Positions 17,651 through 26,399 of a stretch of 47,911 bases of DNA are shown piece after piece. Within the stretch, counting starts at the first letter, position 1; every line of letters begins with the position of its first letter. Origin of the DNA: Gammaproteobacteria bacterium (GTDB taxonomy: Bacteria > Pseudomonadota > Gammaproteobacteria > Thiohalospirales > Thiohalospiraceae); the NCBI GenBank assembly GCA_015491735.1, contig WFVH01000038.1, positions 1 through 47,911 of the forward strand, given 5' to 3'. The notes under the pieces were generated by a model. The model saw nothing but the letters and a program-made list of their open reading frames with translations, did not search any database and was not told the DNA's origin. Position numbers and translations under genes: made by a program.

Positions 17651-18415
17651 TCAGCTGCGAATACCTACTCCGCGATCCAGCAACAGCAACGCACCCCCAA
17701 AGGCAGCCAGCACCATAACCCCAATCAGGGCAATTGCTGCGGTAATATCAATATCCGATACACCGAGAATCCCGTAGCGGAAAGCGTTGACCATGTATAG
17801 CACGGGGTTGGCAAGAGAGAGCTTGTACCACAACGGTGACAACATATCGATGGAGTAAAACACACCACCCAGATAGGTCAACGGTGTCAGCACGAAGGTT
17901 GGAACGATGGAGATATCATCAAAACTTTTGGCAAACAGTGCGTTGATAAACCCTCCCAGGGAGAACAACATGGCGGTCAGAATCACGATAGTTACTGTGA
18001 TCCAGGGGTGTTCAATCTTCAGATCGGCAAAAAACAGCGCAGTCAGCGTGACCAACACACCAACCATCAGGCCGCGCGCCACGCCTCCCAGCGTATAGCC
18101 CAGCAGGATAATGTAGTTCGGCATCGGCGACACCAGCATCTCTTCGATGTTGCGGTGGAATTTGGAGCTGTAGAAAGAGGAGACGACATTGGAATAGGAG
18201 TTGGTAATCACCGCCATCATCACCAGCCCCGGCATGATAAATTCATTGTAACCGATGCCGCCCATCTGCCCGATCCGCGGCCCAATCAAACTCCCAAAGA
18301 TAATGAAATAGAGTGAAGTAACGACCACTGGCGGCAGCAGCGTCTGTAACCAGATCCGTGAAAAACGCAACACCTCGCGGATTACAATGGTGGTCAGGGC
18401 AATACGGTTATTCAT
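17651..18415 (-). CDS. yadH: ABC-2 type transporter permease, YadH-like
   Basis: 254 residues with six hydrophobic segments and the ABC-2 family signature region (NPVLYMVNAFRYGILG) near the C-terminus. It should pair with the ATPase encoded just upstream; the two genes overlap by 4 nt (ATGA), indicating translational coupling and a fixed stoichiometry. The exported substrate is unknown for the E. coli YadGH pair as well. It is last in the cca-yadG-yadH operon. Confidence 0.9.
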   Translation of the reverse strand: MNNRIALTTIVIREVLRFSRIWLQTLLPPVVVTSLYFIIFGSLIGPRIGQMGGIGYNEFIMPGLVMMAVITNSYSNVVSSFYSSKFHRNIEEMLVSPMPNYIILLGYTLGGVARGLMVGVLVTLTALFFADLKIEHPWITVTIVILTAMLFSLGGFINALFAKSFDDISIVPTFVLTPLTYLGGVFYSIDMLSPLWYKLSLANPVLYMVNAFRYGILGVSDIDITAAIALIGVMVLAAFGGALLLLDRGVGIRS

Positions 18416-19329
18416 TTCGAATCTTTCACCAGACGCAGAAAAAGCTCCTCCAGACGATTGACCTTGTTACGCATACTCAATACGTGAATTCCCTGCGCCG
18501 TCAACTGCCCAAACAGTGCATTGATGCTTCGCTGACGGGAGATCTCCACCTCAATGGTGTGGCTGTCGACCAAACTCACCCTGCAATCACCCAGTATGGG
18601 CGCCTCATCAAGTTGCTCTCGAATGTTCAAGATAAAGGTTTCCACATCCAACTTGCCTATCAGTTCACTCACCTTGCCATGCTCCACAATCTCCCCGTTG
18701 TTGATAATAGCCACCCGATTACAAAGCGACTCCGCCTCTTCCAGATAGTGGGTGGTCAAGATAAGGGTGGTTCCAGAGTTGTTCAACTCGGTCAGAAACG
18801 CCCACATGGAGCGCCGGATCTCGATATCCACCCCGGCAGTAGGCTCATCCAGAATCAGCAGTTTTGGCTGATGAACCAGCGCCCTGGCGATCATCAGCCG
18901 CCGCTTCATCCCCCCGGACAGCTCGCGCGCCGATCCCCGCCGCTTCTCCCACAGGCCCAACCGCTTGAGGGCGATACCGGCCCGTTCACAAGCTTCCCGG
19001 CGCGGAATGCCGTAGTATCCCGCCTGATTGATTATTATCTCCTCTACCGGCTCGAAGATGTTGAAGTTAAACTCTTGCGGAACCAGGCCAATACAGCTTT
19101 TGGCCTGCACAGGCTGCCGTTCGATATCCATGCCAAATACTTCGACACGACCGGCGGATTTACCGATGAGTGAGTTAACAATACCGATGGTGGTGGATTT
19201 CCCTGCTCCGTTGGGTCCGAGCAGGGCCATAAAATCACCCTGCTCCACATCCAGGTCGATTCCCTTGAGAGCCTGAAAGCCGTTGCCATAAACCTTTTGC
19301 AGATTGCGGATGGAGAGCGCCCTGGTCAC
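18412..19329 (-). CDS. yadG: ABC transporter ATP-binding protein, YadG-like
   Basis: 305 residues. Walker A GPNGAGKSTT, Q-loop region GLVPQEFNF, signature LSGGMKRRL, Walker B LLILDEPTAGVD and switch His in TTHYLEEAE are all present. A C-terminal extension of about 80 residues (from GKLDVETFILN) is typical of ABC-2 partner ATPases. It overlaps yadH (downstream) and cca (upstream) by 4 nt each. Confidence 0.93.
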   Translation of the reverse strand: MTRALSIRNLQKVYGNGFQALKGIDLDVEQGDFMALLGPNGAGKSTTIGIVNSLIGKSAGRVEVFGMDIERQPVQAKSCIGLVPQEFNFNIFEPVEEIIINQAGYYGIPRREACERAGIALKRLGLWEKRRGSARELSGGMKRRLMIARALVHQPKLLILDEPTAGVDIEIRRSMWAFLTELNNSGTTLILTTHYLEEAESLCNRVAIINNGEIVEHGKVSELIGKLDVETFILNIREQLDEAPILGDCRVSLVDSHTIEVEISRQRSINALFGQLTAQGIHVLSMRNKVNRLEELFLRLVKDSK

Positions 19330-20546
19330 GCAGCACGAACCTTCTCTATCGCAACGCTGCGCCTTCGCCGCAACGCATCAGAAATGGCACCCCCTTTCAA
19401 CCCTTCTGCCACCAGGTCAGATGGCCTGACCGCTGCCGCTGCCTCGTAAGCCGCATGGAATATATCCAGTTGAGGCGGTCTTCGCTCCTCATAACCAAAC
19501 CGCCCTCTCGAGTCCGCCTCGCAGGCGACAAGAAACTGTTCAAACCGCTGTGGCCGCCGGAATGCATCCAGTTTCTGCAACAGATCCAGCATTGTCGTGC
19601 CACGCAACTCCGCCGCACGATGAAAATAGAGATGATAACGGGTCACCAGCAGCGCCAGCTCACGGTATTTTCCGGGTACACGCAGCCGCTCGCAGAACTG
19701 TTTCACCAGCGGGACGCCCCGCTGTTCATGGCCCACATGGCGTGGCCACTGGTCGCGCGGCGTGGTGCCTTTACCCAGGTCGTGCACCAGGGCAGCAAAA
19801 CGCACCTCCCGATCGGCAGTCAGCCTGGCAGCCTGATTTACCACCAGCAGGGTATGAACACCTGTATCGACCTCAGGGTGATATTTCTCCGGCTGCGGGA
19901 TACCAAACAGCCGCTCAATCTCCGGGAAAATGCGCCGCAGGGCGCCGCACTCACGCAGCACTTCAAAGAACCGGGCAGGCGCCGTCTCGCCAAGCGCCCG
20001 CCGCAATTCCACCCAGATCCGCTCCGGCACCAGCGCATCCACCTCACCGGCTTCCACCATCTTCCTCATCAGCTCCATGGTTTCCGGAGCGATGCGAAAC
20101 CGTTGGGCGGAAAAGCGGGTGGCAAGGCGGGCCACACGCAGTATCCGCACCGGATCTTCCACGAAAGCCGGAGAAACATGGCGCAGAATACGTTGTTCCA
20201 GATCACGCCGCCCCCCATAGGGATCGATGATCTTGCCATCCGGAGTCATCGCCATGGCGTTGATGGTCAGATCCCGGCGGGCCAGATCCTGCTCCAGTTT
20301 TACATCCGGAGCAGCATGAAAAGTGAAACCGGCATAGCCCGGCGCCACCTTGCGCTCGGTACGCGCCAGCGCATACTCCTCATGGGTTTCGGGGTGGAGG
20401 AATACCGGGAAATCCCTGCCCACCGGAACAAAGCCCCTGGCAACCATCTGCTCCGGCGTAGCACCCACCACCACCCAGTCACGGTCCGTAACCGGCAGGC
20501 CCAGCAGCCGGTCACGCACTGCCCCGCCTACCATGTATATCTTCAT
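19326..20546 (-). CDS. cca: multifunctional CCA tRNA nucleotidyltransferase
   Basis: 406 residues. The class II nucleotidyltransferase head has GGAVRDRLLG and the catalytic DRD (DRDWVVVG), the RRDLTINAMA motif, and the EDPVRILR-VARLATRF helix region. An HD-type domain (LVHDLGKG) follows, as in the bifunctional gammaproteobacterial enzyme that also has phosphatase/phosphodiesterase activity. It adds or repairs the 3' CCA of tRNAs in the cytoplasm. It is first in an unusual overlapping operon with yadGH and divergent from the Sad-like gene. Confidence 0.96.
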   Translation of the reverse strand: MKIYMVGGAVRDRLLGLPVTDRDWVVVGATPEQMVARGFVPVGRDFPVFLHPETHEEYALARTERKVAPGYAGFTFHAAPDVKLEQDLARRDLTINAMAMTPDGKIIDPYGGRRDLEQRILRHVSPAFVEDPVRILRVARLATRFSAQRFRIAPETMELMRKMVEAGEVDALVPERIWVELRRALGETAPARFFEVLRECGALRRIFPEIERLFGIPQPEKYHPEVDTGVHTLLVVNQAARLTADREVRFAALVHDLGKGTTPRDQWPRHVGHEQRGVPLVKQFCERLRVPGKYRELALLVTRYHLYFHRAAELRGTTMLDLLQKLDAFRRPQRFEQFLVACEADSRGRFGYEERRPPQLDIFHAAYEAAAAVRPSDLVAEGLKGGAISDALRRRRSVAIEKVRAA

Positions 20547-20645
20547 TCACTGTCTTCCCGCATTCAAAACCAGTCGCCCATCCGATACATTCAGTTTATC
20601 ATCTTAGCATTGGCTCATCGCACATCAAAAACAGGGGGAACACAG

Positions 20646-22010
20646 ATGGCATTTGAATCGATCAACCCGGCGAACGGGGAACTGCTGGCGACTTTCCCTG
20701 CGTGGGGATCGCCTGAACTGGAGCAAGCGCTATCCCGGGTGGCTGCCGCCACACCGGCATGGGCGTCAAGCCCGCTCGAACAGCGCTGCACACTGATGCG
20801 CAGCGCCGCACAGGTGTTGCGCAACCGCCGTGACGAACTGGCCAAACTGATTACCCTCGAGATGGGCAAGCTGTTCACCGAAGCCAGGGCGGAGATAGAA
20901 AAATGCGCGCTCGCTTGCGACCACTACGCCGACAACGGCCCCCGCTATCTCGCCGATGAACACATCCGCAGTGACGCAGCGAAAAGCTATGTTGCTCACC
21001 AGCCACTGGGGACGATATTGGCGGTAATGCCGTGGAATTTCCCTTTCTGGCAGGTATTTCGCTTCGCCGCTCCCACCTTGGTGGCAGGCAACACCGGCGT
21101 GCTCAAACACGCCTCCAACGTTCCGCAGTGTGCCCTTGCCATCGAACAGGTGTTTCAACAGGCAGGATTTCCGGACAATGTTTTCCGCACCTTGATGATC
21201 CGCGCCTCCCAAGTCAAAACCGTCATTGAAGACCCCCGTATTCAAGCCGTTACGCTGACCGGCAGCGAACCGGCCGGGCGGCAGGTAGCGGCAGCCGCGG
21301 GGGCGGCGCTGAAAAAATCCGTACTGGAGCTGGGTGGCTCCGATCCCTTCATCGTACTGGAGGATTGTGACCTGGAAGAGACTGTCGAACAAGCCGTCGC
21401 CTCCCGTTTTCTCAACGCGGGACAGAGCTGCATCGCGGCCAAACGGTTCATCGTGCTGAACCCGGTCGCCAACATTTTTCTGGACAAATTCAAGGCCGCG
21501 GTGGAATCGCTGCGCCCGGGTGATCCCCTGGACGGCAACAGCTCCCTCGGCCCCATGGCGCGCAACGACCTGCGTGACGAACTGCATCAACAGGTGAGTG
21601 ACAGCATCTCGCAAGGGGCTGTCGCCCTAACAGGCTGCGCGCCCCTTGATGGTCAGGGGGCTTTCTATCAGCCGTCCATTCTGGACCGGGTGGCGCCTGG
21701 AGCAAGAGCCTACGATGAAGAGCTGTTCGGACCGGTAGCTACCGTCATTCGCGCCAGGGATGAAGAGGAGGCTATAAAGATAGCCAATGGAAGCAGATTC
21801 GGCCTCGGCGGCAGCATCTGGACGGCGGATACTGCACGCGGAGAGCGGCTGGCACGCAAACTCCAGTCGGGCTGCTGTTTCATCAACAGAATGGTAAAAA
21901 GCGACCCACGACTGCCATTTGGCGGTATCAAAGCCTCCGGCTACGGACGGGAGCTATCATGGAACGGCATGCACGAGTTTCTGAATATCAAAACAATCTG
22001 CATAGAATAA
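20646..22010 (+). CDS. succinate-semialdehyde dehydrogenase, Sad-type aldehyde dehydrogenase
   Basis: 454 residues of the aldehyde dehydrogenase fold, very like E. coli Sad (YneI, 462 aa) in its start (INPANGELL), PLGTILAVMPWNFPFWQV, ELGGSDPFIVL (catalytic Glu), NAGQSCIAAKRFI (catalytic Cys) and C-terminal FGGIKASGYGREL. Expected reaction: NAD(P)+-dependent oxidation of succinate semialdehyde or a similar aldehyde. The frame is open far upstream (to 19455), but that part overlaps cca on the other strand. The ATG at 20646 has GGGGGAA before it and starts the homology. Confidence 0.92.
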   Translation: MAFESINPANGELLATFPAWGSPELEQALSRVAAATPAWASSPLEQRCTLMRSAAQVLRNRRDELAKLITLEMGKLFTEARAEIEKCALACDHYADNGPRYLADEHIRSDAAKSYVAHQPLGTILAVMPWNFPFWQVFRFAAPTLVAGNTGVLKHASNVPQCALAIEQVFQQAGFPDNVFRTLMIRASQVKTVIEDPRIQAVTLTGSEPAGRQVAAAAGAALKKSVLELGGSDPFIVLEDCDLEETVEQAVASRFLNAGQSCIAAKRFIVLNPVANIFLDKFKAAVESLRPGDPLDGNSSLGPMARNDLRDELHQQVSDSISQGAVALTGCAPLDGQGAFYQPSILDRVAPGARAYDEELFGPVATVIRARDEEEAIKIANGSRFGLGGSIWTADTARGERLARKLQSGCCFINRMVKSDPRLPFGGIKASGYGRELSWNGMHEFLNIKTICIE

Positions 22011-22218
22011 GGTAGAGCCAACCAGATGCAGGGGTGGGCGATACACTATTCCGGCAGATGAGCCGGCGGGAGCTTGCCACCACAAGTTGGCTGTCGTTCT
22101 CAAAAAGATATGTTCGTTCAATCCTGACAACAACCCGCGTGACCTGCTATGGCTTTATCTGCGCTGCAGCAACCCAGCGAACTGCAAGATTTGCCCGGCC
22201 GGTTCGGGCTGATCATGA

Positions 22219-25200
22219 TCATCTCCGAAGCTGTTCCAGCAGCTTCTGCACAGCCTGAATCCGTTGCTCCCTTTCTGGAAGGCTCTGGGTGATACGCAGT
22301 TTGTCCTGTCCATCCAGCTTGTAGCGCTGGGGCTGTTGCTGGATCAGCTGGATGATCTTCACCGGATCCACATTGGGTTGCTGGTCGAAAATGATTCGTC
22401 CACCCTGTTCTCCCATATCGATTTTGCGAATGCCCAGTGGCGTGGCCTTGAGCTTGAGTTCGGTGATCTGGAACAGGGCCTTGGCGGCGTCGGGGAGCAG
22501 TCCGAAGCGGTCGATCATCTCCACCTGCAGTTCGCTTAGCGCTTCGCGGTTTGCCGCGCTGGCGATCCGTTTGTACATCACCAGCCGGGCGTGGACATCC
22601 GGCAGGTAGTCGTCCGGGATCAGGGCGGGGAGGTGCAGCTCCACTTCGGCACCGTGGTCCAGCGGGCGGTCCAGCTCCGGCTGTTTGCCCGCCTTGAGTG
22701 CCTTGACCGCGCGCTCCAGCAGTTCCGAATAGAGGCTGAAGCCGATCTCCTGCATCTGCCCACTCTGTCCTTCACCCAGCAGCTCACCCGCGCCGCGGAT
22801 CTCCAGATCATGAGTGGCGAGGGTGAAGCCGGCCCCCAGATCCTCGATGGACTCCAGCGCCTCCAGCCGTTTCAGTGCGTCGGCGGTGATCAGCTTGCGG
22901 GACGGGATGATCAGATAGGCGTAGGCGCGATGGTGGGACCGGCCCACCCGGCCGCGCAGCTGGTAGAGCTGCGCCAGACCGAAGCGGTCGGCGCGGTCGA
23001 TGATGATGGTGTTGGCGCTGGGGACGTCGATGCCGGTCTCGATGATGGTGGTGCAGACCAGTACGTTGAAGCGTTGGTGATAGAAATCGGCCATCACCCG
23101 CTCCAGCTCCCGCTCGCCCATCTGGCCGTGGGCGATCTCTATCCGCGCCTCGGGCACCAGTTTTCCGATGGCGGCTGCGGTCTTTTCGATGGTTTCCACC
23201 TTGTTGTGCAGGAAGTAGACCTGGCCGCCGCGCTTGATCTCGCGCAGCAGTGCCTCGCTCAGCAGGGTGTCGCTCCATTCGCTGACGAAGGTCTTTACCG
23301 GCAGCCGCCGCGCCGGTGCGGTGGCGATGACGGAGAACTCACGCAGCCCCGAAAAGGCCATGTTGAGGGTGCGTGGGATGGGGGTGGCGGTGAGCGTGAG
23401 GATATCCACCTCGGAGCGCAGCGCCTTGAAACGCTCCTTCTGGCGTACGCCGAAACGGTGCTCCTCGTCGATGATCACCAGCCCCAGCTGTTTGTATTTC
23501 ACCCCTTCCTGAAGCAGTTTGTGGGTGCCGATGATGATGTCAACGGTGCCGTTCTCCAACCCGGCCAGCACCTGCTGCTGCTCCTTGCGGGAGCGGAAGC
23601 GGGAGATGGACTCGATATTGACCGGCCAGTCGGCGAAGCGGTCCTGGAAGCTCTGGAAGTGCTGCTGGGCCAGCAGGGTGGTGGGCACCAGCATCGCCAC
23701 CTGCTTGCCCCCCTGCACGGCAACGAAGGCGGCGCGCATCGCCACCTCGGTCTTGCCGAAACCCACGTCACCGCACACCAGGCGGTCCATCGGCTTGTCC
23801 GAGGCCATGTCGGACAGCACGGCGTGGATAGACTCCAGCTGGTCGGGGGTCTCCTCGAACGGGAAGGCTGCGGCAAAGGCGGCGTACTGATCATCGACGG
23901 GGTAGGCGTGCCCCTGGCGCGCCTCGCGCCGGGCGTAGATATCCAGCAGTTCGGCGGCCACGTCGCGGACCTTTTCGCCGGCCTTGCGTTTGGCTCGCTC
24001 CCACTGGCCGCTGCCCAGTTTGTGCAGCGGGGCATTTTCCGGGGCGGCGCCGCTGTAGCGGCTGATCAGGTGCAGCGAGGCAACTGGCACATAGAGTTTG
24101 TCTCCGCCGGCATACTCCAGGGCCAGAAACTCCGCTTCGGTTTCGCCCACGGTCAGCTTCTGCAGGCCGAGGAAGCGCCCGATGCCGTGGTCTTCATGCA
24201 CCACCGGCGCGCCCTCCTGCAGCTCGGCCAGATCGCGGATGATGGCGTCCGCCTCGCGGTGGCGGGTGCGGCGCCGGCTGCGCTGGATGGCATGGGCGCC
24301 GAACAGCTGTGCCTCGGTGACCACGGCGACCGCGGGCTGATCCAGCACCAGTCCCTGTTCCAGCGGGGCGACGGTGATCCCGACCGGCGCTTCCCCCTGC
24401 AGAAATGCGTGCCAGCTCTCATACAGGGTGGGGTGGATGTCGTCGGCTTTCAGCAGCTCCAGCAGGGCTTCCCGGCGGCCGGTGCTCTCCGCGGCGAGCA
24501 ACACCCGGCCGGAAAAATCCTGCAGATAGTGGCGTAGCGCAGCACTGCCTCTTGCCGTGGGGCTGTTCAGATTGAGATCGGCCGGTGCAGCGGTAGCGTA
24601 GTTGATGCCCTTGTCGATCTGCTTGAAGTGGTGCAGGCGTATCTGGCTGAAACGGCCGACAGCGGCAAACAGCTCGTTGCTGCGCAGAAACAGCTTCGCC
24701 GGCGGCAGCAGGGGGCGTTCGATATCGTGACGGCGGCTCTCGTAGCGCTGTTCCGCCTCCGACCAGAACTGTTCGGCCGCCTCCTGAACCCCCTCGGTGA
24801 CGAATACCAGGCCCTTCTGCGGCAGGTAGTCGAACAGGGTAGCAGTCTGCTCGAAGAACAGCGGCAGGTAGTATTCGATGCCGGGTGGGGCCAGGCCATC
24901 GCTGACGTTTTGGTAGATGAGGCTGCGGGTTAGCTCGCCCTCAATTTGATCCCGGTAGGCTTGACGGAACTGCTTGATCGCTTCGGGCGTGAGAGGGAAC
25001 TCGCGCGCGGGGAGCAGATGCGCCTTCTCCACCTTTTCCAGGGTGCGCTGGGTCTCGGGATCAAAGGTGCGGATACTCTCGATCTCATCGTCAAAAAGGT
25101 CGATACGGTAGGGCTGTCTGCTGCCCATGGGGAACAGGTCAATCAGACTGCCGCGCACCGCAAACTCGCCGTGCTCCATTACCTGGGAGACACAGTTGTA

Positions 25201-25677
25201 ACCGCTGTTTTCCAGCCGTTGACGCAGCCCTTCCAGATCCAGCCGTTGCCCGGTATCCAGCATCAGGGCATGGGCATCCAGGTAGTGGCGCGGAGGGAGC
25301 TGCTGCATCAGGGTGGAGACCGGCACTATCAGAATCCCGTTACTCAGCTCCGGCAGACGGTAGAGCGTGGCCAGGCGCTGGGAGATGATCTCCTGGTGCG
25401 GGGAGAAGATGTCATAGGGCAACGTCTCCCAGTCGGGAAAACTGAGTACCGGCAGGGGCTGTTCTGCACCGTGATTGAAAAACTGCAGCTCCTGCTCCAG
25501 CCGCAGGGCGGTCGGGGTATCGGGGACAATCGCCATGGCCGGTGCGCCGTGCCGGGTTGCCGCGGCATGGATGGCCAGGCCAAAACTGCTGCCGTACAGC
25601 CGCCCCCAGTCCAGGCGTGCGCCGGGTTTCGCAGGCAGTTCAGGTAGCAGCGGTGAAGGGTAGTCCGTCTGTTTCAT
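22219..25677 (-). CDS. mfd: transcription-repair coupling factor Mfd
   Basis: 1152 residues, normal length. The N-terminal UvrB-like region is followed by the RNA-polymerase interaction domain (EDHGIGRFLGLQKL ... YAGGDKLYVPV), then the superfamily 2 translocase with Walker A GDVGFGKTEVAMRAAF, DEEH box (IIDEEHRFGV), TATPIPRTL, and the TRG/motif VI region (QLYQLRGRVGRS), and a C-terminal TRCF domain. It removes stalled RNA polymerase and recruits UvrA, which is encoded 7 kb away. The ATG at 25677 is preferred over a TTG five codons upstream; neither has a strong ribosome-binding site. Confidence 0.97.
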   Translation of the reverse strand: MKQTDYPSPLLPELPAKPGARLDWGRLYGSSFGLAIHAAATRHGAPAMAIVPDTPTALRLEQELQFFNHGAEQPLPVLSFPDWETLPYDIFSPHQEIISQRLATLYRLPELSNGILIVPVSTLMQQLPPRHYLDAHALMLDTGQRLDLEGLRQRLENSGYNCVSQVMEHGEFAVRGSLIDLFPMGSRQPYRIDLFDDEIESIRTFDPETQRTLEKVEKAHLLPAREFPLTPEAIKQFRQAYRDQIEGELTRSLIYQNVSDGLAPPGIEYYLPLFFEQTATLFDYLPQKGLVFVTEGVQEAAEQFWSEAEQRYESRRHDIERPLLPPAKLFLRSNELFAAVGRFSQIRLHHFKQIDKGINYATAAPADLNLNSPTARGSAALRHYLQDFSGRVLLAAESTGRREALLELLKADDIHPTLYESWHAFLQGEAPVGITVAPLEQGLVLDQPAVAVVTEAQLFGAHAIQRSRRRTRHREADAIIRDLAELQEGAPVVHEDHGIGRFLGLQKLTVGETEAEFLALEYAGGDKLYVPVASLHLISRYSGAAPENAPLHKLGSGQWERAKRKAGEKVRDVAAELLDIYARREARQGHAYPVDDQYAAFAAAFPFEETPDQLESIHAVLSDMASDKPMDRLVCGDVGFGKTEVAMRAAFVAVQGGKQVAMLVPTTLLAQQHFQSFQDRFADWPVNIESISRFRSRKEQQQVLAGLENGTVDIIIGTHKLLQEGVKYKQLGLVIIDEEHRFGVRQKERFKALRSEVDILTLTATPIPRTLNMAFSGLREFSVIATAPARRLPVKTFVSEWSDTLLSEALLREIKRGGQVYFLHNKVETIEKTAAAIGKLVPEARIEIAHGQMGERELERVMADFYHQRFNVLVCTTIIETGIDVPSANTIIIDRADRFGLAQLYQLRGRVGRSHHRAYAYLIIPSRKLITADALKRLEALESIEDLGAGFTLATHDLEIRGAGELLGEGQSGQMQEIGFSLYSELLERAVKALKAGKQPELDRPLDHGAEVELHLPALIPDDYLPDVHARLVMYKRIASAANREALSELQVEMIDRFGLLPDAAKALFQITELKLKATPLGIRKIDMGEQGGRIIFDQQPNVDPVKIIQLIQQQPQRYKLDGQDKLRITQSLPEREQRIQAVQKLLEQLRR

Positions 25678-25815
25678 GATTGAGTGACGCAAAAAAAGCG
25701 CTATTCTACCCTATCCGTCAATAGTATCCGGCGGGATGCGTTAATACTTCCAAATATTACAACTCGCTGGGTGGTTGCTGTATGTGTAATGTTGCCGGGT
25801 TAATCAATACGCAAA

Positions 25816-25863
25816 GTAACTATTCAGATTGCCGGCTTGTTTCATACTGTGCTGAATAATTAC
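25816..25863 (-). mobile_element. 48-bp derivative of the GTAAC miniature element with perfect target duplication
   Basis: The element runs GTAACTATTCAG to CTGAATAATTAC and is flanked on both sides by TACGCAAA (25808-25815 and 25864-25871). Read in the other direction it equals the first 32 bp of the full element joined to an inverted copy of the inner GTAACTGTTCAGATTG repeat, with the entire stem missing. Confidence 0.88.
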
Positions 25864-25916
25864 TACGCAAAAATATTTTTATGTCCCAAGTGTCGAATGG
25901 AGATGCCTTTTGGTTT

Positions 25917-26399
25917 TTATCCGTCGCTGTGATTGGCTTGATCTGTCATGTGAGAAAAGATCGCTTCGATATCTTTTTCCCAACGGTTGAATATTTCATC
26001 AGCAGACGCTTCGTCAGACAGGAATTCGCGAAAGGTTGATGGGTTGACTGTTACCATCAAGGTGCTGTCTCCTTCAGCAAATATGGCAATACGCAAGGGC
26101 AGATAGGGAACAAGTTGGGGGTATTTGCGGGAAAGCGCTTCTATCTCGCCAGCTTTGCCAAAAAAAACAGCGCGGTATTTGTTGCTGGTATAGCCCATGC
26201 CAAGCAGACCGATGTTGACCATATCCACCCGGGCAACGGTGTATCCCTGTTGTTGAATGGTCTGTTTTAAATTGCCCAGCGCGGAAGCAAGCGGCTGGTG
26301 GGCGCGAACCATGAGCAAGTGATCTGCCTGCAGCGGCAGGGCCGCCAGCATCAGCAGAATGAACAAAAAAATGCCACGCAGAGCAAATGTTGTTTTCAT
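25917..26399 (-). CDS. secreted DUF302 protein
   Basis: 160 residues. A hydrophobic N-terminus (about 8-25, cleavage near LQA-DH) indicates export to the periplasm. The rest is a DUF302 domain (LASALGNLKQTIQQQGYTVARV ... LPLRIAIFAEGDSTLMVTVNPSTFREF). DUF302 is a small alpha/beta fold of unknown function. The gene overlaps the upstream cytochrome-DUF302 gene by 4 nt (ATGA), so the two are co-translated. It ends 50 bp from the 48-bp element. No terminator was recognised. Confidence 0.85.
   Translation of the reverse strand: MKTTFALRGIFLFILLMLAALPLQADHLLMVRAHQPLASALGNLKQTIQQQGYTVARVDMVNIGLLGMGYTSNKYRAVFFGKAGEIEALSRKYPQLVPYLPLRIAIFAEGDSTLMVTVNPSTFREFLSDEASADEIFNRWEKDIEAIFSHMTDQANHSDG

Noticed and set aside
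19455-20645. N-terminal extension of the Sad-like aldehyde dehydrogenase
   Set aside because: The extension lies antisense to cca. Homology and a good ribosome-binding site both begin at the ATG at 20646.
22591-24537. Very long open frame (648 codons) on the plus strand
   Set aside because: Entirely antisense to mfd, whose domains are continuous and unmistakable. It is a by-product of GC-rich codon use, with repetitive composition and no motif.
25740-25812. GCCGGGTTAAT near 25797 as half of another TATTAACCC-type element
   Set aside because: Only about 11 bases match the 22-bp end and no partner inverted repeat was found nearby.
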